Of a DNA stretch of 37,188 bases, positions 29,186 to 37,188 are shown one piece after another. The position numbers were made by a program, and so were the translations under genes. The DNA comes from Limnothrix sp. CACIAM 69d (GTDB taxonomy: Bacteria; Cyanobacteriota; Cyanobacteriia; CACIAM-69d). How positions within the stretch are numbered: the stretch's first letter is position 1; every line of letters begins with the position of its first letter. The stretch covers positions 1-37,188 of the forward strand of contig MKGP02000008.1 in NCBI GenBank assembly GCA_001913845.2, written 5' to 3'. The notes beneath the pieces were generated by a model that did not search any database, had not been told where the DNA came from, and saw nothing but the letters and a program-made list of their open reading frames with translations.

Positions 29186-31855
29186 TTATCGCATCCCTTT
29201 TTTGTTCATATTGAACCCATAAACGTAAAGGTCAGCGAAGCGATATCGCTCATCCTTGGGTCGCCACTCCGCCAGCCCGATCAACTTCAAGAGTTGCACA
29301 AACCGCTCAAAATCCGGCTCAACCTCTCGGGCAGAATTTTCCCAGCATTGTTGCAACTCTTCCGGTTGAAGTAAGGCATCTTTTCCTGATAAGGAATCAA
29401 AGAATGCTGAGAGATTGCCATATTCTTCACGCATTTCGTTACACCGCGCTCGTGAGGCTTCTACCAGTGCATCTGCCATAAAGCGGCTACGAAATAGGCG
29501 ATCTACTTGCAATTTAGGATCGTTTTTGTGTTGTAACTCTAATCTTTTCGCCTCAGTCAGTAGCACTACCAAGCTACGGGGATAGGTTGCGCCACTAGTA
29601 TCACTCAGGCGATCGTAGACCCAGCGATAGAGATATTTCCCACGCGATCCCAACCGAATGCGATCGCCCCACAAGATCTTCAAGGCTTCAACCAACGTCT
29701 CTTCTGTTGCTGAATCGGGATCAGGGATGGGAACAACTTGACTGACCAGAGCTTTAAACTTCTCTGATTGAATAACCTGACGATAAGCAAAGCGCAGTAG
29801 GTCAACTCGCTTCCACTCTAGTTTTATGGATCGACCGCGAAGATGACTTCTATTGTCAAAAATTAATCTTTCCCAAATATCTTCACGGAGAAAAATTTTA
29901 ATCCGAAGATTGGTTAACTCTTTGGCATCAAACTCTTGAACCAATTTAAGGAGTCCGATTAATGCATCACTGCGCAAGTTATTGGCTTCCGCCAAGTCTT
30001 GATCTAGATTGTCATAAAGCAGCCAAATTTTTTGGACCTGCTTCTTGAGATGGCTATTAATGTCTTTTAAGGCATCAAAAATCAATGGTCTTAGCTCGCG
30101 GCTTTCAGACCATTGAAGCAATAGCGCTTGATGCTCCGAGCCAAATTGGAGATTCTTTACGGTACTGAAGCCATCTTTTAGAGCTTTGTATTTATCTTTT
30201 CTAAGACTAGTCAAGGTCTGGTTATGATCAGACATAATTCTGAAGAGTGCATAGGCAGCCCAAAACCCCAACCAACTTGCCTGAGATGTACTTAAGTCAC
30301 CACGGATAAAATCAAATTCATTCTGAGTCAGACGACCAGAAGATAACATGCCGTGCCCTGAGAGAACGGTAATATTGTTCAAGCGATCAGTGAGTTTTTG
30401 AGCAATAGAAAAATGTTTCAAAAACAGGAAGTAGAGAGCTGTTTTGCCAGTTCCTTTTCGACCGGTAACTAAACAGACTTTATCATCTAGGAAATCATAG
30501 AAACTGGATGTCTTTTGAAAAATGTGACTGAGGTTGGTCTGTTCCTGGGCAGCATCAACATCCGAAAACCGGAGATCTTCAATGATCTTCCAGCGATCAC
30601 GTTGCAATTGAGTGGACACGGATGCACTGGAGCTTGAGTCTTTTAGGATTAAATTAGCGATCGGCTGATACCAATCCAAGACAGAATGAACTGGATAGTG
30701 GGGAGCGACTGCGATCGGCACGAGATATTCAATACAAATTAAGTCATCATTGCTGGCCAGATCTTCATCATTCAGATCGCCATTACTAGCTAGTGGAATA
30801 AACTGATTAATGATTTCATTCAGATCTAGTTGAATTGACTGAGCTATTTCTTTTGAGTCTAAATTAGGAATTGGCGAAAAGACAAAATTAATATTTTGCT
30901 TACCCAGTGAGCCAAGGGCTTGAACTAAGATTTTTGCCCCCTCTGCATTTTGAGCATTAGGAAATAATACCAAAATGGCAGAATCTGCTGCTTGAACTAG
31001 GGAAAAAGCACCCCATTGATTCAAGCCAGTTCGAGAATCTACTAAGATCAAATCTGGCTCAATCTGTTTTTTGATATCGCGGGTAAAGACATCCCACAGA
31101 GACTCATTGCCATTGACCCAAGCACTGGCCTTTAAGTCATCAACTTTTGCTAAATAATCGAGATCAAGTTTTCCTGTGGGAATAACAAAGAAACGACCAC
31201 CACGGGTATCACCCAATTGCTGATCTCGGTATTCCGCTAAAATATCGCCAATTTGAATCTCATAATCCGCTCCATCAGGCGCATAAGCCCGCTCATAGAA
31301 ATAATCAACAATGCCGACTTCTGGTAAGTCATCCAGATCCAACGCTTTACTCAGTCCTGGCGCTTCGATATCTAGATCAACTACGACAACTTTTTTGCCT
31401 TGTTTGACTAACAGCCAAGCTACGTGAATTAAGGCTGTAGTACGACCAACACCCCCTTTGAAGGAATAGAAAGCAACCGTGCGGGGCGATCGGAGCGATC
31501 GCTCTTGCACCTCACCGTGATTCTGGGGATTTTGCGCCCAAATGGCTAAGTCATGCCAAGTTCTGACCGATTGAGCGCGATCACTAATAGGCTTCTCTAT
31601 TTCCAGAACTTTTGCTTCATCTTGTGTATAGAGAGATAGGGAACCTGTTGGACTTTGAACAATTCCATTGACCTGAGCGCGTCGGTCAGCATAACTAATA
31701 CCGCGAAATTGATCACTGACAACTGTAATATTCAGTAGCCCAGAGGATGATCGATATAGATGAACCCAGTCCTTTGATGAGCCGGCAACAAATCGATCTC
31801 TTAGACGTTGGTAAATATTTTGAATATCCCAGGGGCTAAATGGTTGTTGGTTCAT
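29186..31855 (-). CDS. Double-ATPase protein: KGGVGR ParA-like domain plus Sll1717-like P-loop domain
   Basis: An 889-residue protein in three parts. Residues 1-75 contain LLNITVVSDQFRGISYADRR, which resembles the BolA signature (VVSD.F.G.S...R). Residues about 125-400 are a MinD/ParA-type domain with deviant Walker A FKGGVGRTT (132-140), VVVDLDIEAPG (158-166) and DSRTG (273-277). Residues about 425-889 start with LRFSDVDAAQEQTNLSHIF and a second Walker A GRKGTGKTA (465-473), like the cyanobacterial 'Sll1717 family' ATPases, followed by a long helical region (LLYDNLDQDL may be Walker B). It is encoded 21 bp after a HEPN-like gene. The function is unknown; a conflict or stress role is inferred from this pairing. 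Confidence 0.75.
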   Translation of the reverse strand: MNQQPFSPWDIQNIYQRLRDRFVAGSSKDWVHLYRSSSGLLNITVVSDQFRGISYADRRAQVNGIVQSPTGSLSLYTQDEAKVLEIEKPISDRAQSVRTWHDLAIWAQNPQNHGEVQERSLRSPRTVAFYSFKGGVGRTTALIHVAWLLVKQGKKVVVVDLDIEAPGLSKALDLDDLPEVGIVDYFYERAYAPDGADYEIQIGDILAEYRDQQLGDTRGGRFFVIPTGKLDLDYLAKVDDLKASAWVNGNESLWDVFTRDIKKQIEPDLILVDSRTGLNQWGAFSLVQAADSAILVLFPNAQNAEGAKILVQALGSLGKQNINFVFSPIPNLDSKEIAQSIQLDLNEIINQFIPLASNGDLNDEDLASNDDLICIEYLVPIAVAPHYPVHSVLDWYQPIANLILKDSSSSASVSTQLQRDRWKIIEDLRFSDVDAAQEQTNLSHIFQKTSSFYDFLDDKVCLVTGRKGTGKTALYFLFLKHFSIAQKLTDRLNNITVLSGHGMLSSGRLTQNEFDFIRGDLSTSQASWLGFWAAYALFRIMSDHNQTLTSLRKDKYKALKDGFSTVKNLQFGSEHQALLLQWSESRELRPLIFDALKDINSHLKKQVQKIWLLYDNLDQDLAEANNLRSDALIGLLKLVQEFDAKELTNLRIKIFLREDIWERLIFDNRSHLRGRSIKLEWKRVDLLRFAYRQVIQSEKFKALVSQVVPIPDPDSATEETLVEALKILWGDRIRLGSRGKYLYRWVYDRLSDTSGATYPRSLVVLLTEAKRLELQHKNDPKLQVDRLFRSRFMADALVEASRARCNEMREEYGNLSAFFDSLSGKDALLQPEELQQCWENSAREVEPDFERFVQLLKLIGLAEWRPKDERYRFADLYVYGFNMNKKGMR

Positions 31856-31876
31856 ACGAATTATTAATATGATGAA

Positions 31877-32341
31877 TTAGGGAGATGACAACAGTTGCTG
31901 ATCCAACCAAGTTTTAAAAATTTGATATTGGGTTTCCCAACCTTCATAATCTAATGCCTCTAAAGAACCACCATAGTAACGAAGATTAATAAATGAGTAT
32001 CCAGGTAAAGGATTCTGAATAGTAGCTAACGCATCTTGAATGTTCTCGTTATTCTCATCAGGTGCCTTTACCACTCCAAGCTTGTCCAGTTCATTCAGTG
32101 CCTGATGTAAGTCATGTCCAGGATTAAAAATATTGCAATGATGACTATGCTGATGCTTGGATTTCGGGTTTGGCTTCCAGTCCCGCTGCTTTTCGGGGAA
32201 ATGTCCGAGGATTAACGCTTTCAAACGACATTCAATAGCGATCCCACCCATATGCATTGATGCAATACGACGATCTCCCTTATCAAGAATGGACTGGTCT
32301 ATAGCGCGTTCTAGGTGGGCGCTTTCGTAATCTTCAATCAT
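31877..32341 (-). CDS. HEPN-like protein
   Basis: A 154-residue helical protein. GGIAIECRLKALILGHFPE (residues 32-50) and GHDLHQALNELDKLG (75-89) match the two core helices of HEPN-fold proteins, and LRYYGGSLEALDYEGW (120-135) fits the usual third element. A possible RNase-type R-x4-H lies at Arg25-His30, but it is not placed as in typical HEPN nucleases, so activity is open. A histidine-rich loop (SKHQHSHHC, 61-69) is unusual and could bind metal. It is the first gene of a two-gene unit with the double ATPase. Confidence 0.65.
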   Translation of the reverse strand: MIEDYESAHLERAIDQSILDKGDRRIASMHMGGIAIECRLKALILGHFPEKQRDWKPNPKSKHQHSHHCNIFNPGHDLHQALNELDKLGVVKAPDENNENIQDALATIQNPLPGYSFINLRYYGGSLEALDYEGWETQYQIFKTWLDQQLLSSP

Positions 32342-32362
32342 CAGCTTATCGCATACAACAGA

Positions 32363-32386
32363 GGGTAGACAGGTCGCTGTCTACCC
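32363..32386 (-). terminator. Strong hairpin between chlH and the HEPN gene
   Basis: GGGTAGACAG (32363-32372) pairs perfectly with CTGTCTACCC (32377-32386) around a four-base loop. On the minus strand it follows the chlH stop codon by about 45 bp and is followed by CTCTGTTGT, only moderately T-rich. It probably ends or protects the chlH transcript. Confidence 0.6.
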
Positions 32387-32430
32387 CCGAAGTCTATTCT
32401 AGCCGAGACTCACAATAGAGTCTACAGCGC

Positions 32431-35400
32431 TTACTCGATGCCTTCGATGCGGTCTTCCACTTCTTGGTAGAGGTCGCGTAGGCGATCGAGGTTTTCATCG
32501 CTCGTATCCCAGTAGCCGCGGCCGTTGGCTTCCAGCAGCGTGCCCAGCATCCGGCGGAAGGAGTGAGGATTCAGATCCATCAGCCGCTTGCACATTTCGG
32601 GATCGGCGATGAAGGTGTCATTTGTGTCTTCATAGACCCAGTTGTCCACCGCGTCCGCCGTGGCGCTCCAGCCCAGGGTGTTGTTCAGGCGCTTGGCCAG
32701 CTCGCGCACCCCTTCGTAGCCGTGGGAGAGCATCCCTTCGTACCACTTGGGATTCAACATCTTGGTGCGGGCATCCAGGCGGACGGTTTCCGACAGGGTG
32801 CGCACTTGAGCGTTGGCGGTGCTGGTGTCGGCCATGTAGGCGGCGGGCTTTTTGCCGTCACCACGCAGGCTGGCCACCACCTTGGTCGGGTCGGAGTCGT
32901 AGTAGTGCGACACGTCGGTCATGGAGATTTCCGACGAATCCAGGTTCTGGAAGGTCACGTCCACAGTCTTGAGGGCGCGTTCCAGCAACTCGCGGGACTG
33001 CTCCATCTCGCCGGGGTTGTCGGCGGAGAAGGCGAAGGACTTGCGCGACAGGTACATGTCTTGCAGGTCTTTTTCCTGTTCCCAGGTGCCGTTTTCCACC
33101 GCCAAACCAACGTTGGTGGAGTAGGAGCCGGAGGAGTTGGTGAACACGCGGGTGGCGGCTTGGCGCAGGTTGATGCCTAGCTCTTGCGCTTGGGCCATGG
33201 CGTGTTTACGGACAAAGTTCATTTCCAATGGCTCGTCGGCTTCGGCGGCCATCTTGACGGCGCGATCGAGCAGGGCCATTTGGTTCACGAACAGATCCCG
33301 GAACACGCCGGAGCAGGTGATCACCGTGTCAATCCGGGGGCGGCCCAGTTCCTCAAGGGAGACCAGCTCCAGCTTGTTGACGCGACCCAGGGCATCGGGC
33401 ACGGGTTTCACGCCCACCAGCCAGAGGATCTGCGCCAGGGATTCGCCGTAGGTCTTGATGTTGTCGGTGCCCCAGAGCACGCAGGCGATCGTCTCGGGGT
33501 ATGCGCCGCCGTTGTCTTGGCGTTGGCGATCGAGTAGCCGATCGACCACCACCTTGGCCGACTGTACCGCCGCCGTGGTCGGGATCGACTGCGGGTCGAG
33601 GGCGTGCATGTTCTTGCCGGTGGGCAGCACATCCGGGTTGCGCACCGGGTCGCCGCCGGGACCGGGCAGGATGTATTCCCCTTCCAGGGCCCGCAGCAGG
33701 GAGGCCATTTCGTTGTCGGCCACGATTTGCTGGAGGCAGAATTCCAGGTACTCGAACAGGGGTTTCAGGGAGTCGCGATCGACGTTGTTAAACCCGGCCT
33801 CGCCCAGGGCATCAACCCAAGGTTGTTTCTGGGTTCCGAAGCCGAAGAAGTTGAACTTCGCCAGTTTCGAGAGGCGACCGTCCGTATCGATTTGGGCATC
33901 GACCATCGCTTTCACGGCGGTGCGGGTGGCCAGGGTGATTTGTTGCAGCAGCTCCACATCGGCCAGCACGCCCTTATCGCTGTTGCGGTAGATCTCTTCG
34001 ATGTCGCGATAGATGCTGTTGGCGATGATCCGAGGCAGGGCGATGATCCCGTCTTCGGGGCGATCGAGGGCGGCAATGTTCACCAGGGTGGCCACCGCTT
34101 CTTCGGCCGTGGGCGGCTTGCCAATCACATGCAAACCACAGGGCAGCAAGCGTGACTCAATTTCCATCAGCTTGCGGTAGACGGAACCCACCACCGTGTC
34201 CCGTTGCTCGGAACTCAGATCCTTACCGGACGTTTCCGGCAGCTCCACATCCTTATCCAGGTTGACGGCGCGGGCTTGCTCGATGATCGCATCGACGATC
34301 GAGGGGCCGCGACCCGTATCCTTCAGGGTTTGGTAGGAGCCGATCAAATCGCTCAGCTCCTTCAGACCCTTATAGAGGCCGGCGTTTTCCGCAGGCGGGG
34401 TCAGGTAGGAAATGGTTTCCGCGTAGCCCCGGCGCTTGGCGATCGTCGCTTCGCTGGGGTTGTTGGCGGCGTAATAGTAGAGGTTGGGGATCGAACCGAT
34501 CAGGCTGTCGGGATAGCAATCGTTGGACATGCCGATTTGCTTACCGGGCATGAACTCGAGCGATCCGTGGGTGCCGAAGTGCAGCACCGCATCCGCGCCC
34601 CAGACCTTTTCCAGGTAGGTGTAGTAGGCGGCGAACCCGTGGTGGGGGCTAGCCGATCGCGAGAACAGCAGCAACATCGGGTCGCCCTCGTAACCGAAGG
34701 TGGGCTGCACGCCGATAAACACATTGCCGAAATGTTTCCCAAACACCAGCAGGTTTTGGCCGTCGCTGTTCAGGTTCCCCGGCGGCTTGCCCCAGTTTTC
34801 TTCCAGCTTCTTAGAGTAGGGGGTGAGCTTTTCGTATTCCGCCACGCTCATCCGGTAGGCCACGTTCAGCTCGGGGCTGGCGTATTGGGCCTGGGCATCC
34901 TTCAGGACGGCTTCCATCAGCTCCTTGGGCGATTCGGGCACGTCCTGCACGTCGTAGCCTTCGCGCTTCAGGCCTTGCAGCACTTCGTGGATTGAGCCAA
35001 ACACGTCCAGATAGGCCGCAGTCCCCACGTTGCCCTTATCCGGCGGGAAGCTGAAGACGGTGATCGCCACCTTCTTGTGCAGCTTCGGTTTGCGGCGCAG
35101 GTTGGCCCACTTGAGGGCCCGCTCGGCGATCGCCTGGATTCGGTCTTGCAGGGCGATCGCCTTACCGGTGTTGCCATCGCGACCGGAGACAATAATCGGC
35201 TCGATCGCCCCATCCAACTCAGGAATTGCGATTTGTAGCGCCACTTGGATCGGGTGCAAGCCCAGCTCGCTTTCTTCCCACTCCTCGGTGGTTTGGAACA
35301 CCAACGGCAGCGCCACCATATAGGGTCGGTTCAGCCGCTTCAGGGATTCGATCGCCTTCGGGTGATCCTGCCGAGCCGGGCCGCCCACCAGGGCAAACCC

Positions 35401-36447
35401 GGTCAGCGACACCACCGCATCCACGATCGTTGTCGGTTCACCGCCGTTTTTGCTCGGCAAATAGAAATACTCATCCACCGGCTTCGAGAAGTCCAAGCCC
35501 CCCGCAAACACCGGGATCACCTTCGCGCCTTGGGCTTCAAACTCCTGCACCATGCCTACATAGTGCGCGTCGTCGCCCGTTACTAGGTGCGTCCGCTGCA
35601 ACACCAAACCCACGCAGGGTGCATCGGGATCACGCACCGCATCAGGCATTAGTTCTGAATTGCGATACCAAGCCAAATACTCGTTCGTATCCTCAAACAT
35701 CTTGGGAGCCAGCGGATGCCAAATCCCCATGTCGGGATAAGTGACCGGCTCGGCATAATCCAAATCAATCTTTTCGCGTGACTGATCGCGGCCCGATTTG
35801 TCTGTTTTGAAGACATATTTATCGGCCAGCATCAGCAGGAAGTTTTCCAGGTTCTCCGGCGAGCCACCCAGCCAATATTGAAAGCTGAGCATGAAGCTGC
35901 GGGCATCCTGGGCCTTCTCGACCGGCAAGAATTTCAGCACGTTCGGCAGCGTCCGCAACAGCTTCAGCATTGCGTCTTCAAAGCCGCTGCCGTTTTGCTG
36001 TTTGCGCTTCTTCATGAACTCGCCGATCACGCTCTTGGACTGGCCCAATTGCGCCATCGAGAAGGTGCCCAGCTTGTTCAGCCGCATCACCGGAGGCATA
36101 GAGGGGAAGACCACTGCCGCATCGAGGCGATCGCGGTGGGGCTGCACGGCGGCCACCACCTTTTCGGCCAGGTCTTCAATAAAGATCAGTGAAGCAATGA
36201 AGATGTTCGCTCCGGCCACATCATCACAAAAGGCTTCGTAATTTTCGGGGCTACGCAGCTCTTCAATCAAATAGCCGCTGATTTCCACGGCTACATTCGG
36301 ATTGTTGGCATTAATCGACTTGACTGCTGCCGTCAAGGCGCTCTGGTACTGCGCTTCCAGAACGACGTAGACCACCTTGACTAAAGACCGCCCCCGAAGA
36401 TCTTCGGGTTGGACGTGGCGCACGGCGGGCTTGACGTAGGTGAACAT
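32431..36447 (-). CDS. chlH: Magnesium chelatase subunit H
   Basis: The large porphyrin-binding subunit that inserts Mg2+ into protoporphyrin IX with ChlI and ChlD, the first committed step to chlorophyll. At 1338 residues it is of normal length. The N-terminal DUF3479 domain ([24 protein letters not shown]) is followed by the CobN/Mg-chelatase region with [56 protein letters not shown] and [22 protein letters not shown]. The C-terminus [20 protein letters not shown] is also typical. The start at 36447 is supported by AGGAGAGAG upstream. No chlI or chlD is nearby. Confidence 0.97.
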   Translation of the reverse strand: MFTYVKPAVRHVQPEDLRGRSLVKVVYVVLEAQYQSALTAAVKSINANNPNVAVEISGYLIEELRSPENYEAFCDDVAGANIFIASLIFIEDLAEKVVAAVQPHRDRLDAAVVFPSMPPVMRLNKLGTFSMAQLGQSKSVIGEFMKKRKQQNGSGFEDAMLKLLRTLPNVLKFLPVEKAQDARSFMLSFQYWLGGSPENLENFLLMLADKYVFKTDKSGRDQSREKIDLDYAEPVTYPDMGIWHPLAPKMFEDTNEYLAWYRNSELMPDAVRDPDAPCVGLVLQRTHLVTGDDAHYVGMVQEFEAQGAKVIPVFAGGLDFSKPVDEYFYLPSKNGGEPTTIVDAVVSLTGFALVGGPARQDHPKAIESLKRLNRPYMVALPLVFQTTEEWEESELGLHPIQVALQIAIPELDGAIEPIIVSGRDGNTGKAIALQDRIQAIAERALKWANLRRKPKLHKKVAITVFSFPPDKGNVGTAAYLDVFGSIHEVLQGLKREGYDVQDVPESPKELMEAVLKDAQAQYASPELNVAYRMSVAEYEKLTPYSKKLEENWGKPPGNLNSDGQNLLVFGKHFGNVFIGVQPTFGYEGDPMLLLFSRSASPHHGFAAYYTYLEKVWGADAVLHFGTHGSLEFMPGKQIGMSNDCYPDSLIGSIPNLYYYAANNPSEATIAKRRGYAETISYLTPPAENAGLYKGLKELSDLIGSYQTLKDTGRGPSIVDAIIEQARAVNLDKDVELPETSGKDLSSEQRDTVVGSVYRKLMEIESRLLPCGLHVIGKPPTAEEAVATLVNIAALDRPEDGIIALPRIIANSIYRDIEEIYRNSDKGVLADVELLQQITLATRTAVKAMVDAQIDTDGRLSKLAKFNFFGFGTQKQPWVDALGEAGFNNVDRDSLKPLFEYLEFCLQQIVADNEMASLLRALEGEYILPGPGGDPVRNPDVLPTGKNMHALDPQSIPTTAAVQSAKVVVDRLLDRQRQDNGGAYPETIACVLWGTDNIKTYGESLAQILWLVGVKPVPDALGRVNKLELVSLEELGRPRIDTVITCSGVFRDLFVNQMALLDRAVKMAAEADEPLEMNFVRKHAMAQAQELGINLRQAATRVFTNSSGSYSTNVGLAVENGTWEQEKDLQDMYLSRKSFAFSADNPGEMEQSRELLERALKTVDVTFQNLDSSEISMTDVSHYYDSDPTKVVASLRGDGKKPAAYMADTSTANAQVRTLSETVRLDARTKMLNPKWYEGMLSHGYEGVRELAKRLNNTLGWSATADAVDNWVYEDTNDTFIADPEMCKRLMDLNPHSFRRMLGTLLEANGRGYWDTSDENLDRLRDLYQEVEDRIEGIE

Positions 36448-37112
36448 CCGGTACTCTCTCCTGCGGCTGGGTTGGATGAGGATGGAAACTCGAAAACGCT
36501 TGCTCTCTAGGCACTTTTACCAGATTGCCGATTGGCGCTGATCTGCAATTCTAGGATCTGACACAATTCGATAAAAATAATCCTGTTCATTATTTCAGTT
36601 TGTTGCAAATCAAAAACTGTAAGCGATCGCCTGATTCGGCAGATTTGTCTTGAGTCGTTGATGGGCTGGATCTTTAATTGGGAGGGGTTTTTACAGTTGT
36701 CGGAATCAACAGAAACGAGAATTTTTTTCAATTAGGATTCAGATAAAAATATCGACAAAACCAAAATCAGTCTGCCCCTAACTGGCACAATCCTCTCTGA
36801 AATGGGTTTGGTTCGATCGGTCTGGCTTGGTTCAATCCTTACGCCCATGGGTGATCGTCATGGCTCACAAAACGAGCTATCCCAGGCACTGTGGGCGATC
36901 GACTGGGGCCTTTGACATCCTGCTTTGGAAGATGGGAACTGAGTATGGCGTGAGAGACCAATTGAATTGGCAAAAAATCGAGCAAAAGCCAGCGATTTTG
37001 GTGATCAATTGGTCTTGATTAATCCATGTTGATCTATTTTGGCTCATTCAACTTTGGCTGATTTAATCTCTAAGGGTCAATTCCCCGCCGCTCTGCGGCG
37101 TAAAAATCAGAG
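36448..37112. other. Long intergenic region upstream of chlH
   Basis: About 665 bp with no supported gene; a 63-codon plus-strand frame at 36827 lacks family features. Near chlH lie the Shine-Dalgarno AGGAGAGAG and AT-rich DNA that should contain its promoter. AGACCAATTG (36955-36964) and CAATTGGTCT (37006-37015) form a perfect 10-bp inverted repeat. TTTGGCTCATT (37038-37048) and TTTGGCTGATT (37053-37063) are near-identical direct repeats close to the insertion sequence end. Confidence 0.5.
37086..37100 (+). mobile_element. Hairpin at the left end of an IS200/IS605-type element
   Basis: CGCCGC-TCT-GCGGCG is a perfect 6-bp stem with a 3-base loop, 12 bp before the transposase start. Subterminal hairpins like this are the recognition structures of single-strand IS200/IS605 transposases. 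The rest of the element lies beyond the window. Confidence 0.6.
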
Positions 37113-37188
37113 ATGAGCGAATATATCCACAAAAGTCATAACGTCACAATTTTGCTTTACCACTTAGTGTTCCCAGCAAAGTATCGAC
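37113..37188 (+). CDS. tnpA: IS200/IS605-family transposase TnpA, 5' end only
   Basis: The 25 residues visible read MSEYIHKSHNVTILLYHLVFPAKYR before the window ends. SHNVTILLYHLVFPAKYR matches the N-terminus of Y1 transposases, whose usual form is YHLVFxTKYR. The protein should be about 130-150 residues, with the HUH motif and catalytic tyrosine beyond the edge. The start codon is ATG 37113. Confidence 0.8.
   Translation, partial: MSEYIHKSHNVTILLYHLVFPAKYR

Noticed and set aside
36827-37018. 63-codon plus-strand frame upstream of chlH
   Set aside because: It has no family features and it contains half of a 10-bp inverted repeat; it is probably chance.
1-37188. tRNA, rRNA or known riboswitch
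   Set aside because: No cloverleaf with CCA-type end, rRNA-like conserved sequence or recognisable riboswitch core was seen; a covariance-model scan was not possible.

Overview
The window reads as chromosome of a cyanobacterium. The palindrome GCGATCGC (HIP1) and its core CGATCG recur throughout, and the gene set is cyanobacterial: Ycf66, DUF3172 and DUF1517 proteins, the chlorophyll enzyme ChlH, a purL-purF pair, and a cynABDS cyanate operon of the kind known from Synechococcus. The species cannot be told from the sequence alone. There are no rRNA or tRNA genes and no CRISPR array.

Layout. 1-283: mobile-element debris, with a gene end running off the left edge and a small inverted-repeat element. 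338-2253 (minus): ATPase and permease of an SsuBC/TauBC-type importer without a binding protein. 2413-5494 (minus): Ycf66, DUF3172 and a divergent anthranilate-phosphoribosyltransferase relative. 5847-8735: an SGNH hydrolase (plus) facing a Cache-domain histidine kinase (minus). 9066-13392: an accessory block with two tandem XRE-type regulators plus a third decayed copy, a small conserved-looking protein, an AAA ATPase/TOPRIM-like gene pair, a broken nucleotidyltransferase and a lone HsdR-N-like nuclease. It lies directly upstream of purL, and part of it is bracketed by an imperfect direct repeat resembling the purL promoter. 13531-17666: purL and purF, closed by a strong terminator. 17875-22425: housekeeping and hypothetical genes (two secreted proteins, DUF1517, Aat, one AT-rich orphan).

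22455-28930: a sensor kinase and a divergent AraC-type response regulator sit next to cynA-cynB-cynD-cynS plus a 44-residue membrane protein. This looks like a cyanate uptake and decomposition unit with its own two-component system. 29186-32341 (minus): a HEPN-like protein followed by an 889-residue double-ATPase protein (BolA-like segment, KGGVGR ParA-like domain, second P-loop domain). This is the best candidate here for an undescribed conflict or stress system. 32431-36447 (minus): chlH. 36448-37112 is non-coding, and the right edge cuts an IS200/IS605-type transposase gene just after its hairpin end.

Several intergenic regions carry degenerate short-period repeats that ordinary gene annotation does not explain: 11-bp units at 1236-1401 and 18887-18993, and 10-bp units at 21655-21754. 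Functional calls rest on motifs read by eye. No database search was run.
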